Positions 26,226-34,644 of a stretch of DNA of 64,000 nt are shown here, piece by piece. Made by a program: the position numbers and the translations under genes. The number at the start of each line of letters is the position of its first letter. Within the stretch, counting starts at the first letter, position 1. Source of the stretch: Pseudomonas chlororaphis (lineage in GTDB: Bacteria > Pseudomonadota > Gammaproteobacteria > Pseudomonadales > Pseudomonadaceae); the NCBI RefSeq assembly GCF_001921865.1, contig NZ_MSCT01000013.1, forward strand, positions 83,742 to 147,741, in the 5' to 3' direction. The notes below the pieces were generated by a model. The model was not told where the DNA came from. It ran no database searches and was given only the letters and a program-made list of their open reading frames with translations.

Positions 26226-26759
26226 ATGCCCGAAGCCGCCAGCCGTGAATTCTGGAAAGACCTGCAACCGATCGCCAACTGCTTCAAGCCGGACGCCAAG
26301 CCCGAGGTGTACCTGGCCAACGCCGCGACCGACGACCTGGAGCTGTACGTGCCCTTCACCGAAACCGTGTCGTCGCGGCCGCTGTGGATCTCCCCCAGCG
26401 AGAACCGCTGGTGCGACATCCTCATGGCCAGCAGCGCCGGGCTGGTGAACCGCCACTACCACCCGCACGAAGTGTTCGCCTACACCCTGTCGGGCAAGTG
26501 GGGCTACCTGGAGCACGACTGGACCGCGACCGCCGGCGACTTCGTCTACGAGACCCCGGGCGAAGGCCACACCCTGGTGGCCTACGAGCACGAACAACCG
26601 ATGCGCGCGTTTTTCATCGTCAAGGGCCCGCTGATCTGGCTCGACGAGCACGGCGAGCCGGAAGGCTATTTCGACGTGCACTCCTACATCGCCATGTGCC
26701 GCGCCCACTACGAAAAGATCGGCCTCGGCGCCGCCTACATCGACACCCTGTTTCGCTGA
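26226..26759 (+). CDS. 2,4'-dihydroxyacetophenone dioxygenase-like cupin protein
   Basis: A 177-residue single-domain cupin matching the 2,4'-dihydroxyacetophenone dioxygenase family, which cleaves the side-chain carbon-carbon bond of hydroxyacetophenones to an aromatic acid and formate. The metal-binding cupin motif reads NRHYHPHEVFAYTLSGKWGYLEHDW (two His and a Glu), and the second motif DFVYETPGEGHTLV supplies another His. The family also holds proteins with untested substrates, so the reaction is inferred. It is the first gene of a probable operon with an MFS transporter (39 bases on), a zinc alcohol dehydrogenase, a porin and a GMC oxidoreductase. AAGAGAGG precedes the start. Confidence 0.78.
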   Translation: MPEAASREFWKDLQPIANCFKPDAKPEVYLANAATDDLELYVPFTETVSSRPLWISPSENRWCDILMASSAGLVNRHYHPHEVFAYTLSGKWGYLEHDWTATAGDFVYETPGEGHTLVAYEHEQPMRAFFIVKGPLIWLDEHGEPEGYFDVHSYIAMCRAHYEKIGLGAAYIDTLFR

Positions 26760-26798
26760 ACCGGCGACTTTCACCTGTCCCTCCCGCGGAGAACGACC

Positions 26799-28064
26799 AT
26801 GGCTTACAACAACAATAAAGCCAGTTACGAGAACATCCTGCTGGGCGTGCTGTTCCTGACGTTCGGCTTCGTCTTTTTCGATCGCCTGGCGCTGTCTTTC
26901 CTGTTTCCGTTCATGGCTGACGAGCTGCAACTGAGCAACAGCCACCTGGGCATGCTGTCGTCGGTCCTGGCCCTGGCCTGGGCGGTGTCCGGCGCCCTGG
27001 TCGGGGCCTGGTCGGACCGGCGCGGCAAGCGCAAGCCGCTGCTGATCGGCGCGGTGATTCTGTTTTCCCTGTGCTCGGCGCTCTCGGGGCTGGTCACCGG
27101 TTTTCTCAGCCTGCTGCTGTTCCGCGGCATCATGGGCCTGGCCGAAGGGCCGATCCTGCCGCTCTCGCAATCGCTGATGGTGGAAGCCTCCTCGCCCCAT
27201 CGCCGGGGCCTGAACATGGGCCTGCTGCAAGGCTCGGCGGCCGGCTTGTTGGGCGCGGTGATCGGCCCGCCGGTGCTGATCGGCCTGGCCGAAGCCTACG
27301 GCTGGCGCCATGCCTTTATCGTGTCGCTGATCCCCGGGCTGCTGATCGCCCTGCTGATCTGGCGCTACGTGCGGCGCGACGCACCGCTGGCGCCCGCGGC
27401 CAGCCCTGGCGCGGCGGCCCCGGTGCAGCGCCTGGCGCTGCTGAAAAGCCGCAATATCGTGCTCTGCACCCTGATCAGCTGCGTGTTTCTCACCTGGTTC
27501 GTGATCCTGATCTCTTTCACCCCGACCTTCCTGGTCAAGGTCCGCGGCTACAGCCCGGCAAGCATGGGCACGGTGATGAGTTGCCTGGGCGGCGCCTGGG
27601 TGCTGTGGGGTTTTGGCGTGGCGGCGATTTCCGATCGTTTCGGCCGCCGCCCGACCCTGGTGCTGTTCTCGCTGGTCGCCGCCTGCTGCCCGATCGCCCT
27701 GCTCTACGCCAGCAGCCCCTGGATGATGGGCGTACTGATGCTGCTGACCTACACGGGCCTGGGCTGTTTCACCCTGTTCATGGCGACCATTCCGGCCGAG
27801 ACCGTGCCGCGGGAAGTCATGGCCACGGCCCTGGGCCTGATCATGGGCGTCGGCGAACTGGTGGGCGGCTTCGTCTCGCCGACCGTCGCCGGGTTCGCCG
27901 CCGACCGTTTCGGCCTGTCCATCGTCATGTGGATCTCCTGCGGCGGCGCCCTGCTGGCCGCGCTGCTGGCCCTGTTCCTCAAGGAAACCGCGCCGGCGGT
28001 GCTCGCCCGCGCCCGCCGCGTCGAACCTTCCCCGTCCTCCGCCCTGCAAGGAAACCAGCCATGA
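26799..28064 (+). CDS. MFS transporter of the cupin-dioxygenase cluster
   Basis: A 421-residue major-facilitator protein with about 12 helices. The loop 2-3 motif is present as GAWSDRRGKRKPLLIG, and SDRFGRRPT is its C-terminal-half counterpart. It resembles symporters for organic acids and aromatic compounds. An A-rich AACAACAATAA lies in codons 4-7, a position used by Hfq/Crc sites. It overlaps the downstream alcohol dehydrogenase by ATGA, so the two are translationally coupled and presumably handle the same substrate. Confidence 0.88.
   Translation: MAYNNNKASYENILLGVLFLTFGFVFFDRLALSFLFPFMADELQLSNSHLGMLSSVLALAWAVSGALVGAWSDRRGKRKPLLIGAVILFSLCSALSGLVTGFLSLLLFRGIMGLAEGPILPLSQSLMVEASSPHRRGLNMGLLQGSAAGLLGAVIGPPVLIGLAEAYGWRHAFIVSLIPGLLIALLIWRYVRRDAPLAPAASPGAAAPVQRLALLKSRNIVLCTLISCVFLTWFVILISFTPTFLVKVRGYSPASMGTVMSCLGGAWVLWGFGVAAISDRFGRRPTLVLFSLVAACCPIALLYASSPWMMGVLMLLTYTGLGCFTLFMATIPAETVPREVMATALGLIMGVGELVGGFVSPTVAGFAADRFGLSIVMWISCGGALLAALLALFLKETAPAVLARARRVEPSPSSALQGNQP
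26808..26818 (+). promoter_or_regulatory. Candidate Hfq/Crc motif inside the first codons of the MFS gene
   Basis: AACAACAATAA overlaps two AANAANAA registers at codons 4-7. It is one of the best matches in the window. Confidence 0.5.
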
Positions 28065-29125
28065 AAGCATTGCGTTGGCATGCCGCCCGCGACCTGCGCC
28101 TGACCGACCTCGCCCAGCCCGAGCCCGGGCCGGGCGAGGTGTTGCTCCAGGTGGCCTACTGCGGCATCTGCGGCAGCGACCTGCACGAATACGCCGACGG
28201 CCCGCACTCGATCCCGCAACAGCAGCCCCACCCGCTGTCCGGCTGCCGCGCGCCGCTGACCCTGGGCCACGAATTCTGCGGCCAGGTCATGGCCGTCGGC
28301 GCGGGCGTCGAGCGGGTCCGGGTCGGCAGCCGGGTGGCGGTCGAGCCGGAGTATCGCTGCGGCGAGTGCCCGTACTGCCGCGCCGGCCAGTACAACCTCT
28401 GCCAGTCCATGGGCTTCATCGGCCTGATGGGCGACGGCGGTTTCGCCGAACAGGTGCGAGTCCCGGCCTACATGCTGCACCCGCTGCCGGACGCGGTGAG
28501 CTTCAAGCAGGCCGCGGTGCTGGAACCGGCGGCGGTGGCCTTTCACGCGCTGAACCAGAGCAGCCTGATGGCCGGCGACAGCTGCGTGGTGTTCGGCCTC
28601 GGCCCCATCGGCCTGCTGTTGATCCAGCTGGCGCGCCTGCGCGGCGTGGAGCGGATCTTCGCCGTGGACATCAGCCCGGAGCGACGCCGGCTGGCCCGCG
28701 ACTTCGGCGCCCTGGAGGTGCTCGACGGCCACGCCGCCGACCTGCCGCAACGCTTGCACGCACTGAGCGACGGCGGGGTCGACACGGCCTTCGAGGCCGC
28801 TGGCAGCCAGCAGACCCTGGACCTCGCCCTGCAAGCGCTGCGCAAGGGCGGCGAAGCGGTGCTGGTGGGCCTGATGGACGAGGCGCGCTTCGACGCCTTC
28901 GACCTGGTCAACCGCGAACTGCGCCTGCTGGGCAGCGTCGGCTATCGCAACGCCTACCCGCCGCTGATCGAACTGCTGGCCAGCGGCCGCCTGGACCTGA
29001 CCCGCGCGGTGACCCGCTGCGTGACCCTGGACCAGGCCGTGGAGTATGGCTTCGAGGCGCTGTTGCAGGACAAGAGCCAGATCAAGGTCCTGGTCAACCC
29101 CAGCCCCGCGCTGGCCAAAGCATGA
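28061..29125 (+). CDS. Zinc-dependent alcohol dehydrogenase (2,3-butanediol dehydrogenase-like)
   Basis: A 354-residue medium-chain dehydrogenase. Catalytic zinc ligands are in YCGICGSDLHEY and LGHEFCG. The structural-zinc cysteines are in YRCGECPYCRAGQYNLC, and the NAD-binding motif is VFGLGPIGLLLIQLA. The insertion between the first two zinc motifs (about residues 48-67) is typical of butanediol/polyol dehydrogenases. Together with the cupin, it could oxidise a vicinal diol to the hydroxyketone that the dioxygenase would cleave; this is inference. It starts in the ATGA overlap with the MFS gene and ends just before a REP doublet. Confidence 0.88.
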   Translation: MKALRWHAARDLRLTDLAQPEPGPGEVLLQVAYCGICGSDLHEYADGPHSIPQQQPHPLSGCRAPLTLGHEFCGQVMAVGAGVERVRVGSRVAVEPEYRCGECPYCRAGQYNLCQSMGFIGLMGDGGFAEQVRVPAYMLHPLPDAVSFKQAAVLEPAAVAFHALNQSSLMAGDSCVVFGLGPIGLLLIQLARLRGVERIFAVDISPERRRLARDFGALEVLDGHAADLPQRLHALSDGGVDTAFEAAGSQQTLDLALQALRKGGEAVLVGLMDEARFDAFDLVNRELRLLGSVGYRNAYPPLIELLASGRLDLTRAVTRCVTLDQAVEYGFEALLQDKSQIKVLVNPSPALAKA

Positions 29126-29128
29126 CCC

Positions 29129-29246
29129 TGTAGCCGCTGCCGCAGGCTGCGTTCGAGGACGCAGTCCTCGCCAGCGCAATCAGCCGTCTCCCAATAACCC
29201 GTTTACGAACGCTGCGCGTCCGATCGCAGCCTTCGGCAGCGGCTAC
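29129..29246. repeat. REP doublet, family II
   Basis: TGTAGCCGCTGCCGCAGGCT opens and AGCCTTCGGCAGCGGCTACT closes. It starts 3 bases after the dehydrogenase stop and separates it from the porin gene. Confidence 0.9.
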
Positions 29247-29253
29247 TCACAAA

Positions 29254-29265
29254 AACAACAAGAAA
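29254..29265 (+). promoter_or_regulatory. Candidate Hfq/Crc A-rich motif of the porin gene
   Basis: AACAACAAGAAA, an extended AANAANAANAA match, 12 bases before the porin ATG at 29278. Confidence 0.55.
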
Positions 29266-29277
29266 CGAGTATCGACC

Positions 29278-30579
29278 ATGAAAAGCATTTCCCTGCTGTG
29301 CCCGCTGCTGGCCGCGATCCTCTGCTCCCCGCTGTGCCAGGCCGAGACCCCGACGCCCAACCGCGAAGGCCCGCTGGCCGGGCTCGGCGAGCAACTGGCC
29401 GGCTATGGCATTCAACCCCACGTACAGTTCTGGAGCCTGTCGATGAAGAACCTCGATACCGGCCCGCGGCAACACAGCTTCGGCAACAGCGGCGACCTGT
29501 TCGTCGGCGCCGACGTCGACCTGGACACCCTCGCCGGCCTCGAGGGCGCGGCCTTTCATATCGAGGAAACCGTGTTCATCCTCGACACCGCCACCGGCCA
29601 GCCGACCTCGCGCAACTGGCAAGGCGCCGCCGGCAGCTATTTCGCCGGCGCGCCGATCCACAACGACATCACCAGCAACCAGCTGAGCCTGCTGACCTAC
29701 CAGCAGACCTGGCTCGACGGCCGGCTCGACATGAGCCTGGGGCGGACCAACGCCCGGCGCTACTTCTATATCTACAACTGCGAAACGGTGGTCACCTGCA
29801 ACGACCCGATCATCGATTCGTCCACCGGCATCCTGCCGCCGCCCTACGGCGCCTGGGGCGGCTACCTCAAGTACCAGCCGACGCCCGGCTTCTACGTGCA
29901 TGGCGGCGCCTTCGAGTCGAACCCGGTGGACTACCTGAAAAAACGCAAGGGCCTGGACTTCAGCACCGACGACGCCAGCGGCACCAGCCTGCTGCTGGGC
30001 ATCGGCAGCAAGGACGACGGCGCCTACCGCGCCCATTACGAACTCAACGGCTACTACAACACCTCCAACCAGCGCGACCCGCTGACCGGCGCCAGCGAGC
30101 ACGGCACCGGCGGTGCCTTCTTCAAGTTCCAGCAAGGTTTCTGGCGCGCCGACGGCGGCCTGGGCACGGCACCGCAAGCCCTGCTGGCGTTCGGTTCGCT
30201 GTCTGTCGCAGCCGACGACAAGCAGCCCTTCAGCCATTTCGCCGAGGCCGGCCTGACCTACCTCGCACCCTTCGACCGCCCCCAGGACAAGCTCAACCTC
30301 AAGGCCAGCTACCTGCGCCTGAACGACCACCAACTGCGCTTCCAGCAGCAGGCGCGGATCGCCAACGGCGGCGACGCCCGACTCGGCGAGCGCAACGTCT
30401 ACGCCATCGAGGCCAACGGCCACTTCGCCCTGACCCGGCACCTGGCCCTCGAGCCCAGCGTCCAGTACCTGATCAACCCGGACAACTTCTACAACCCCGA
30501 GGCCCGCGAACTGAGCGGCAACGGCTTCGTCGTCGGCCTGCAAGTCATGTACGACGTCGGCGCGGCGCTGGGGCTGTGA
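29278..30579 (+). CDS. OprB-family outer-membrane porin
   Basis: A 433-residue protein with a signal peptide (MKSISLLCPLLAAILCSPLC, cleavage at CQA/ET) and a long series of amphipathic strands. Motifs such as AAFHIEETVF, WLDGRLDMSLGRTNARRYF and FYVHGGAFESNP fit the carbohydrate-selective porin family (OprB, 16-18 strands). It presumably admits the cluster substrate across the outer membrane. It follows the alcohol dehydrogenase after 152 bases with a REP and an A-rich motif, so it may have its own regulated expression. The GMC oxidoreductase starts 32 bases after its stop. Confidence 0.82.
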   Translation: MKSISLLCPLLAAILCSPLCQAETPTPNREGPLAGLGEQLAGYGIQPHVQFWSLSMKNLDTGPRQHSFGNSGDLFVGADVDLDTLAGLEGAAFHIEETVFILDTATGQPTSRNWQGAAGSYFAGAPIHNDITSNQLSLLTYQQTWLDGRLDMSLGRTNARRYFYIYNCETVVTCNDPIIDSSTGILPPPYGAWGGYLKYQPTPGFYVHGGAFESNPVDYLKKRKGLDFSTDDASGTSLLLGIGSKDDGAYRAHYELNGYYNTSNQRDPLTGASEHGTGGAFFKFQQGFWRADGGLGTAPQALLAFGSLSVAADDKQPFSHFAEAGLTYLAPFDRPQDKLNLKASYLRLNDHQLRFQQQARIANGGDARLGERNVYAIEANGHFALTRHLALEPSVQYLINPDNFYNPEARELSGNGFVVGLQVMYDVGAALGL

Positions 30580-30611
30580 ACCTGCTTTCCACTGCCAACG
30601 AGGTATCTACC

Positions 30612-32291
30612 ATGACTGACTGCGCTCCACGTTCGTTCGACTACATCGTGGTCGGGGCCGGCTCGGCCGGTTGCGTGCTGGCCAACCGCCTGTCCGCCGA
30701 CCCGGCGCTCAGCGTCTGCCTAATCGAGGCCGGCCCCAGCGACCGCAGCCTGTTTCCCGGGGCCTATGTACGGACCCCGGCGGGCATCATCCGCCTGATC
30801 GCCAACCCGAAGTGGAACTGGATGCACAGCTTCAGCGCCCAGGCCGCCAGCGGCGACCGGCCGATCCCCTGCCCTCGCGGCCGGCTCTGGGGCGGCTCCA
30901 GCGCGATCAACGGGATGATCTACATCCGCGGCCACCGCAGCGACTACGATCGCTGGGCGGCGGCCGGCAACCAGGGCTGGAGCTACGACGAACTGCTGCC
31001 GTACTTCCTGCGCTCGGAACACTTCGAGCCCGGCGCCTCGCCCTGGCACGGCCAGGGCGGCGAGCTCAACGTCGCCGCGCAACGCAGCCCGAGCCCGGTC
31101 AACGAGGTGTTCTACCAGGCCGCCCAGGAGCTGGGCTGGCGCTACAACCCGGATTTCAACGGCGAGGAGCAGGAAGGCTACGGCGCCTTCCATGTCACCC
31201 AGATCAACGGCGAGCGTTGCAGCGCCGCGCGGGCCTTTCTGTACCCGGCGCTGACGCGCCCCAACCTCTGCGTCCTGAGCTCGACCCTGACCCACCGTGT
31301 GCTGCTGGAGGGCAATCGCGCCTGCGGCGTCGAGGTCAGCCAGGACGGCGCGGTGTTTCGCCTCAAGGCCCGGCGCGAGGTGATCCTCAGCGCCGGGGCG
31401 ATCAATTCGCCCCAGGTGCTGCTGCTCTCCGGCATCGGCCCGGCCGAGGAACTGGCGCGCCACGGCATCGCCCAACGCCATGAACTGCCCGGGGTCGGCC
31501 ACAACCTGCAGGACCACCAGGACGTGGTGCTGATGTACCGCAGCGACAGCGCTCTGACCTACGGCGTGTCGGCCAAGGGCCTGCTGCCCCTGGCCCGCTC
31601 GCCCTGGCAGTACCTGAGCCGGCGCAGCGGCCCGCTGACCTCCAACACCGTGGAATCCGGCGGCTTCCTGCGCCTGCGGCCCGACGACGCCGCGCCGGAA
31701 CTGGGGCTGATCGTCGCCCCGGCGCTGAAGAACCAGCCGCAGCGCCTGGTGCCGCGGGGCCATGGCGTCAGCCTGCATATCGCCGTGATGCACCCGCAGA
31801 GCCGCGGCCAGGTGCGGCTCAACTCGGCCGATCCCCACGACAAACCTGTTATCGACGGCAACTTCCTCAGCCACCCGGAAGACCTGCGCAAGCTGGTGGC
31901 CGGCGTGCGCCTGGTGCGCCAACTGGCGGCGACCCAGGCTTTCGCCCGGCGCCTGGAAGGCGAACTGCTGCCCGGGCCGCAGGTCGAGAGCCAGGCACAG
32001 ATCGAGCAATGGGTTCGCGACAGCCTCGGCACCGTGTTCCACCCGGTCGGCACCTGCAAGATGGGCCACGATGCCCAGGCGGTGGTCGACGACCAGTTGC
32101 GGGTACACGGCCTGCAGGGCCTGCGGGTGGCCGATGCGTCGATCATGCCGACCCTGACCACCGGCAATACCAACGCGGCGGCGATCATGATCGGCGAAAA
32201 GGCCGCGGACCTGCTGCTGGGCAAGGCGGCACCGACCCTGGGCGCCCCTGTTCGTCTTGAGGAACCGGCACCGACGCTGGCCATTGGCTGA
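30612..32291 (+). CDS. GMC-family FAD-dependent alcohol oxidoreductase
   Basis: A 559-residue flavoenzyme of the glucose-methanol-choline family. The FAD motif is YIVVGAGSAGCVLANRLS, the GMC signature GRLWGGSSAINGMIYIRGH, and the catalytic histidine lies in VFHPVGTCKMG. It ends with GNTNAAAIMIGEKAADLL. Choline dehydrogenase BetA and alcohol dehydrogenase AlkJ are relatives; there are no betB or betI neighbours, so it is not the betaine enzyme. As the last gene after the porin it probably oxidises a primary alcohol of the cluster substrate. The start at 30612 has GAGGT eight bases upstream. Confidence 0.9.
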   Translation: MTDCAPRSFDYIVVGAGSAGCVLANRLSADPALSVCLIEAGPSDRSLFPGAYVRTPAGIIRLIANPKWNWMHSFSAQAASGDRPIPCPRGRLWGGSSAINGMIYIRGHRSDYDRWAAAGNQGWSYDELLPYFLRSEHFEPGASPWHGQGGELNVAAQRSPSPVNEVFYQAAQELGWRYNPDFNGEEQEGYGAFHVTQINGERCSAARAFLYPALTRPNLCVLSSTLTHRVLLEGNRACGVEVSQDGAVFRLKARREVILSAGAINSPQVLLLSGIGPAEELARHGIAQRHELPGVGHNLQDHQDVVLMYRSDSALTYGVSAKGLLPLARSPWQYLSRRSGPLTSNTVESGGFLRLRPDDAAPELGLIVAPALKNQPQRLVPRGHGVSLHIAVMHPQSRGQVRLNSADPHDKPVIDGNFLSHPEDLRKLVAGVRLVRQLAATQAFARRLEGELLPGPQVESQAQIEQWVRDSLGTVFHPVGTCKMGHDAQAVVDDQLRVHGLQGLRVADASIMPTLTTGNTNAAAIMIGEKAADLLLGKAAPTLGAPVRLEEPAPTLAIG

Positions 32292-32315
32292 ATCGGTCAA
32301 ACACAGGTGATCCCC

Positions 32316-32416
32316 TGTAGGAGCGAAGCTTGCTCGCGATGGACGTGAGAGCGCCGCGTTTATCCAGCCGGTGCGCGTTAGCGTTAACGACCATCGCGAG
32401 CAAGCTGCGCTCCTAC
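32316..32416. repeat. REP doublet, family I
   Basis: TGTAGGAGCGAAGCTTGCTC opens and GAGCAAGCTGCGCTCCTACG closes. It separates the GMC gene from the MarR-GNAT gene and its operator. Confidence 0.9.
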
Positions 32417-32458
32417 GGATACGCTTCGGTGTGCATCTGGATTTTGCGGTTTACCGGG

Positions 32459-32485
32459 CATATAGTTGCATCGCACAACTATATG
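32459..32485. promoter_or_regulatory. Perfect 10-bp inverted repeat, candidate operator of the MarR-GNAT gene
   Basis: CATATAGTTG-CATCGCA-CAACTATATG lies 12 bases before the ATG at 32498. The position and symmetry fit autorepression by the MarR half of the encoded protein. Confidence 0.7.
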
Positions 32486-32497
32486 GGAAGCCTCGCC

Positions 32498-33475
32498 ATG
32501 TCCTCTCCTTCGCCGCTGGTGGATCAAACCCGCAACGCCTCGCGCAAACTGGTGCGCGAACTGGGTTTTATGGGCGCTACCCTCGCCGGCTCCGATCTGG
32601 CGCCCTCGGCGGTGCACGCGCTGATCGAGCTCGACCTGCACGCCCCGCTCACCGCCGCCCAACTGGGCAAGACCCTGAACCTGGAAAAATCCTCGATCAG
32701 CCGCCTGCTGGCCAAGCTCATCGACCGCGGCGACCTCCAGGAAAGCCCCAGCCCCGCGGACGCCCGGGAAAAGCACCTGGGCCTGACCGCCCAGGGACGC
32801 AAGCAGGTGGCCGCCCTCCATGCCTTCGGCAGCGCTCAGGTGGCGCAAGCCCTGCGCCTGCTGGCGCCGCGTCAGCAAAGCCAGGTGGTCGACGGCCTGC
32901 GCAGCTATGGCCGGGCCCTGGAAGCCTGCCGCCTGGGGCAGTCGCGGATCGACGCCGTGACACCCGCCGTACAGCGCGGCTATCGGCCCGGCATGATCGG
33001 CCGCATCACCGAACTGCACGCGCTCTACTACGCGCGCCTGGTGGGTTTCGGGCAGTTCTTCGAGAAGCAGGTCGCCGCCGGTCTGGCGGAATTCAGCGAA
33101 CGCCTGGAGCATCCCGATAACGGGGTGTGGCTGGCGCTGCTCGACGAGCAGATCGTCGGCTCGATCGCCATCGACCTGGGTGCGCCCGCGGCCCCGGCCG
33201 ACGGCGCCGACAAGGTGGCCCATCTGCGCTGGTTCATCCTCGACGACGCGGCGCGCGGCAGCGGCACCGGACGCCGCCTGCTCGAAGCGGCGCTGGAGCA
33301 TTGCGACCGGGTGGGCGCGACGTACTGCTACCTGTGGACGTTCAGCGGCCTGGACGCCGCCCGGCACCTGTACGAAGCCTTCGGCTTCCGGCTGGTGGAG
33401 GAACAATCCGCCGCGCAATGGGGCAAGACCGTACTGGAGCAACGGTTCGAACGGCGCCATCCGGGCCTTGGCTGA
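32498..33475 (+). CDS. Fused MarR-type regulator and GNAT acetyltransferase
   Basis: A 325-residue two-domain protein. Residues about 5-150 form a MarR winged helix (LTAAQLGKTLNLEKSSISRLLAKLIDRGDL, then SPADAREKHLGLTAQGRKQV). Residues about 165-320 form a GNAT domain with the acetyl-CoA loop DDAARGSGTGRRLLEAAL and the helix LDAARHLYEAFGFRLVEE. Fusions of this kind are widespread in bacteria, but the acetyl acceptor is generally unknown. I use the ATG at 32498 after GGAAG; the ATG at 32483 overlaps the operator dyad. No partner gene is adjacent, so it may act mainly on itself or at distant loci. Confidence 0.88.
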   Translation: MSSPSPLVDQTRNASRKLVRELGFMGATLAGSDLAPSAVHALIELDLHAPLTAAQLGKTLNLEKSSISRLLAKLIDRGDLQESPSPADAREKHLGLTAQGRKQVAALHAFGSAQVAQALRLLAPRQQSQVVDGLRSYGRALEACRLGQSRIDAVTPAVQRGYRPGMIGRITELHALYYARLVGFGQFFEKQVAAGLAEFSERLEHPDNGVWLALLDEQIVGSIAIDLGAPAAPADGADKVAHLRWFILDDAARGSGTGRRLLEAALEHCDRVGATYCYLWTFSGLDAARHLYEAFGFRLVEEQSAAQWGKTVLEQRFERRHPGLG

Positions 33476-33483
33476 AGCGCGCT

Positions 33484-34575
33484 TCAGCGCGCGGGCGGCG
33501 CGATACTCCAGAGCCGCGGCCAGTCCTCGGACGACAGGCCGTTGCAGGTCGGCATCTTGCGGTAATCGCTGAGCTGGAAGGCTTCGCCGTCGAACAGCCA
33601 GCGCCCGGTCTCGCCGCAATCGCCGATGCCGCGGGCCAGGTAGAAAGTGCTCAGCACCCCGGTCTTGGGGTCGTAATCGGCCCCGCCCGAGCCGTCCGCG
33701 TTATCCAGGGGCAAGGCCTGCCGATGCAGCGTCTGCAACTGCGGCGGATCGCTGCGCGACCAACTGCTGATCAGGTAATCGCAGTTGTAGGCCGCGCAGT
33801 CGCTGAGCACCACGGTCAACGCCCGCTGCGCGCTCAACGGATAGACCTCGACCTGGGGCTCGGCCACAGAGTCCTCGTCGTCGTTGGGCGTCCCCGGAGA
33901 AGCGAGTTTCAGGGCCGCCGCCGTAATGCGCGTGCGCTCCTGCGCCGTCAGTTGCGGCGCCCCCGGATAAGCCCGTAGCTGGGCCGGCAGCGGTCGCGCG
34001 GGCACCTCGCTGGCTGGACGCGGGCCCGGACGCCACAACGCCGTCACGCCATCGACCCGGCCCTGGACCGAGTCCATCAGCAACAGCGCCGCCGACAACC
34101 CGCGAAGCGACACCCAGGCCTCGTCGTTCCCCACCAGCCGCAGCTCACTGCCATTGCGCAGGCGTTCCAGCCATTGCCGGGCCCGGGCCGGGTCGGCGAT
34201 TTCATAACGGCTGGCCTCGGCCCGGGCGCCCTTCTTCTCCGGCAGCAGCGCCAGGGCATCCAACAGCCGCGGCTCCAGCGGCTGGCCGTCGAGACGCAGC
34301 GCCGCCAGTTCGGCAGGCTCGCCGCGCTGATCCAGGCGTATCTCCAGCGGACCGTCGGCGCCGGCGCGCCGCTGGAGATGCAGGGTCAAGGCGCTGTATT
34401 GCGTGCCGTGCTCGCCGTTGGGCGCGCTCAGCGCATGGCAGCCGCGCAGGTTGTCGCAGCCGGTGACCCAGTCCTGGGTCTGGCGCAGCAGCGGCACCTT
34501 CTCCGCGGCGGGCTGGGCCAGGGCCGGCGCGGCGCCGGCGGCCAGCAAAACAAGCATCAGACTGCGCTGCAACAT
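33484..34575 (-). CDS. DUF1176 domain-containing secreted protein
   Basis: A 363-residue protein with a signal peptide (MLQRSLMLVLLAAGAAPALA/QP), so it is periplasmic or secreted. The body matches DUF1176, a family of unknown function. Cysteines are paired at the ends of the mature chain (TGCDNLRGCH near residue 40; DCAAYNCDY, GDCGETGRW and PTCNGL in the C-terminal third), suggesting disulfides. It converges with the MarR-GNAT gene, leaving only 8 bases between the stops, and lies downstream of hpaA on the same strand (69 bases apart). A role in phenylacetate metabolism is not suggested by the sequence. Confidence 0.82.
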   Translation of the reverse strand: MLQRSLMLVLLAAGAAPALAQPAAEKVPLLRQTQDWVTGCDNLRGCHALSAPNGEHGTQYSALTLHLQRRAGADGPLEIRLDQRGEPAELAALRLDGQPLEPRLLDALALLPEKKGARAEASRYEIADPARARQWLERLRNGSELRLVGNDEAWVSLRGLSAALLLMDSVQGRVDGVTALWRPGPRPASEVPARPLPAQLRAYPGAPQLTAQERTRITAAALKLASPGTPNDDEDSVAEPQVEVYPLSAQRALTVVLSDCAAYNCDYLISSWSRSDPPQLQTLHRQALPLDNADGSGGADYDPKTGVLSTFYLARGIGDCGETGRWLFDGEAFQLSDYRKMPTCNGLSSEDWPRLWSIAPPAR

Positions 34576-34644
34576 GGGACGGTTCCTTGTCGGGCAAAAG
34601 CGCGGATTCTCCCACGCGCCGCGCCGGGGTTCGCGTTTTTTTCC

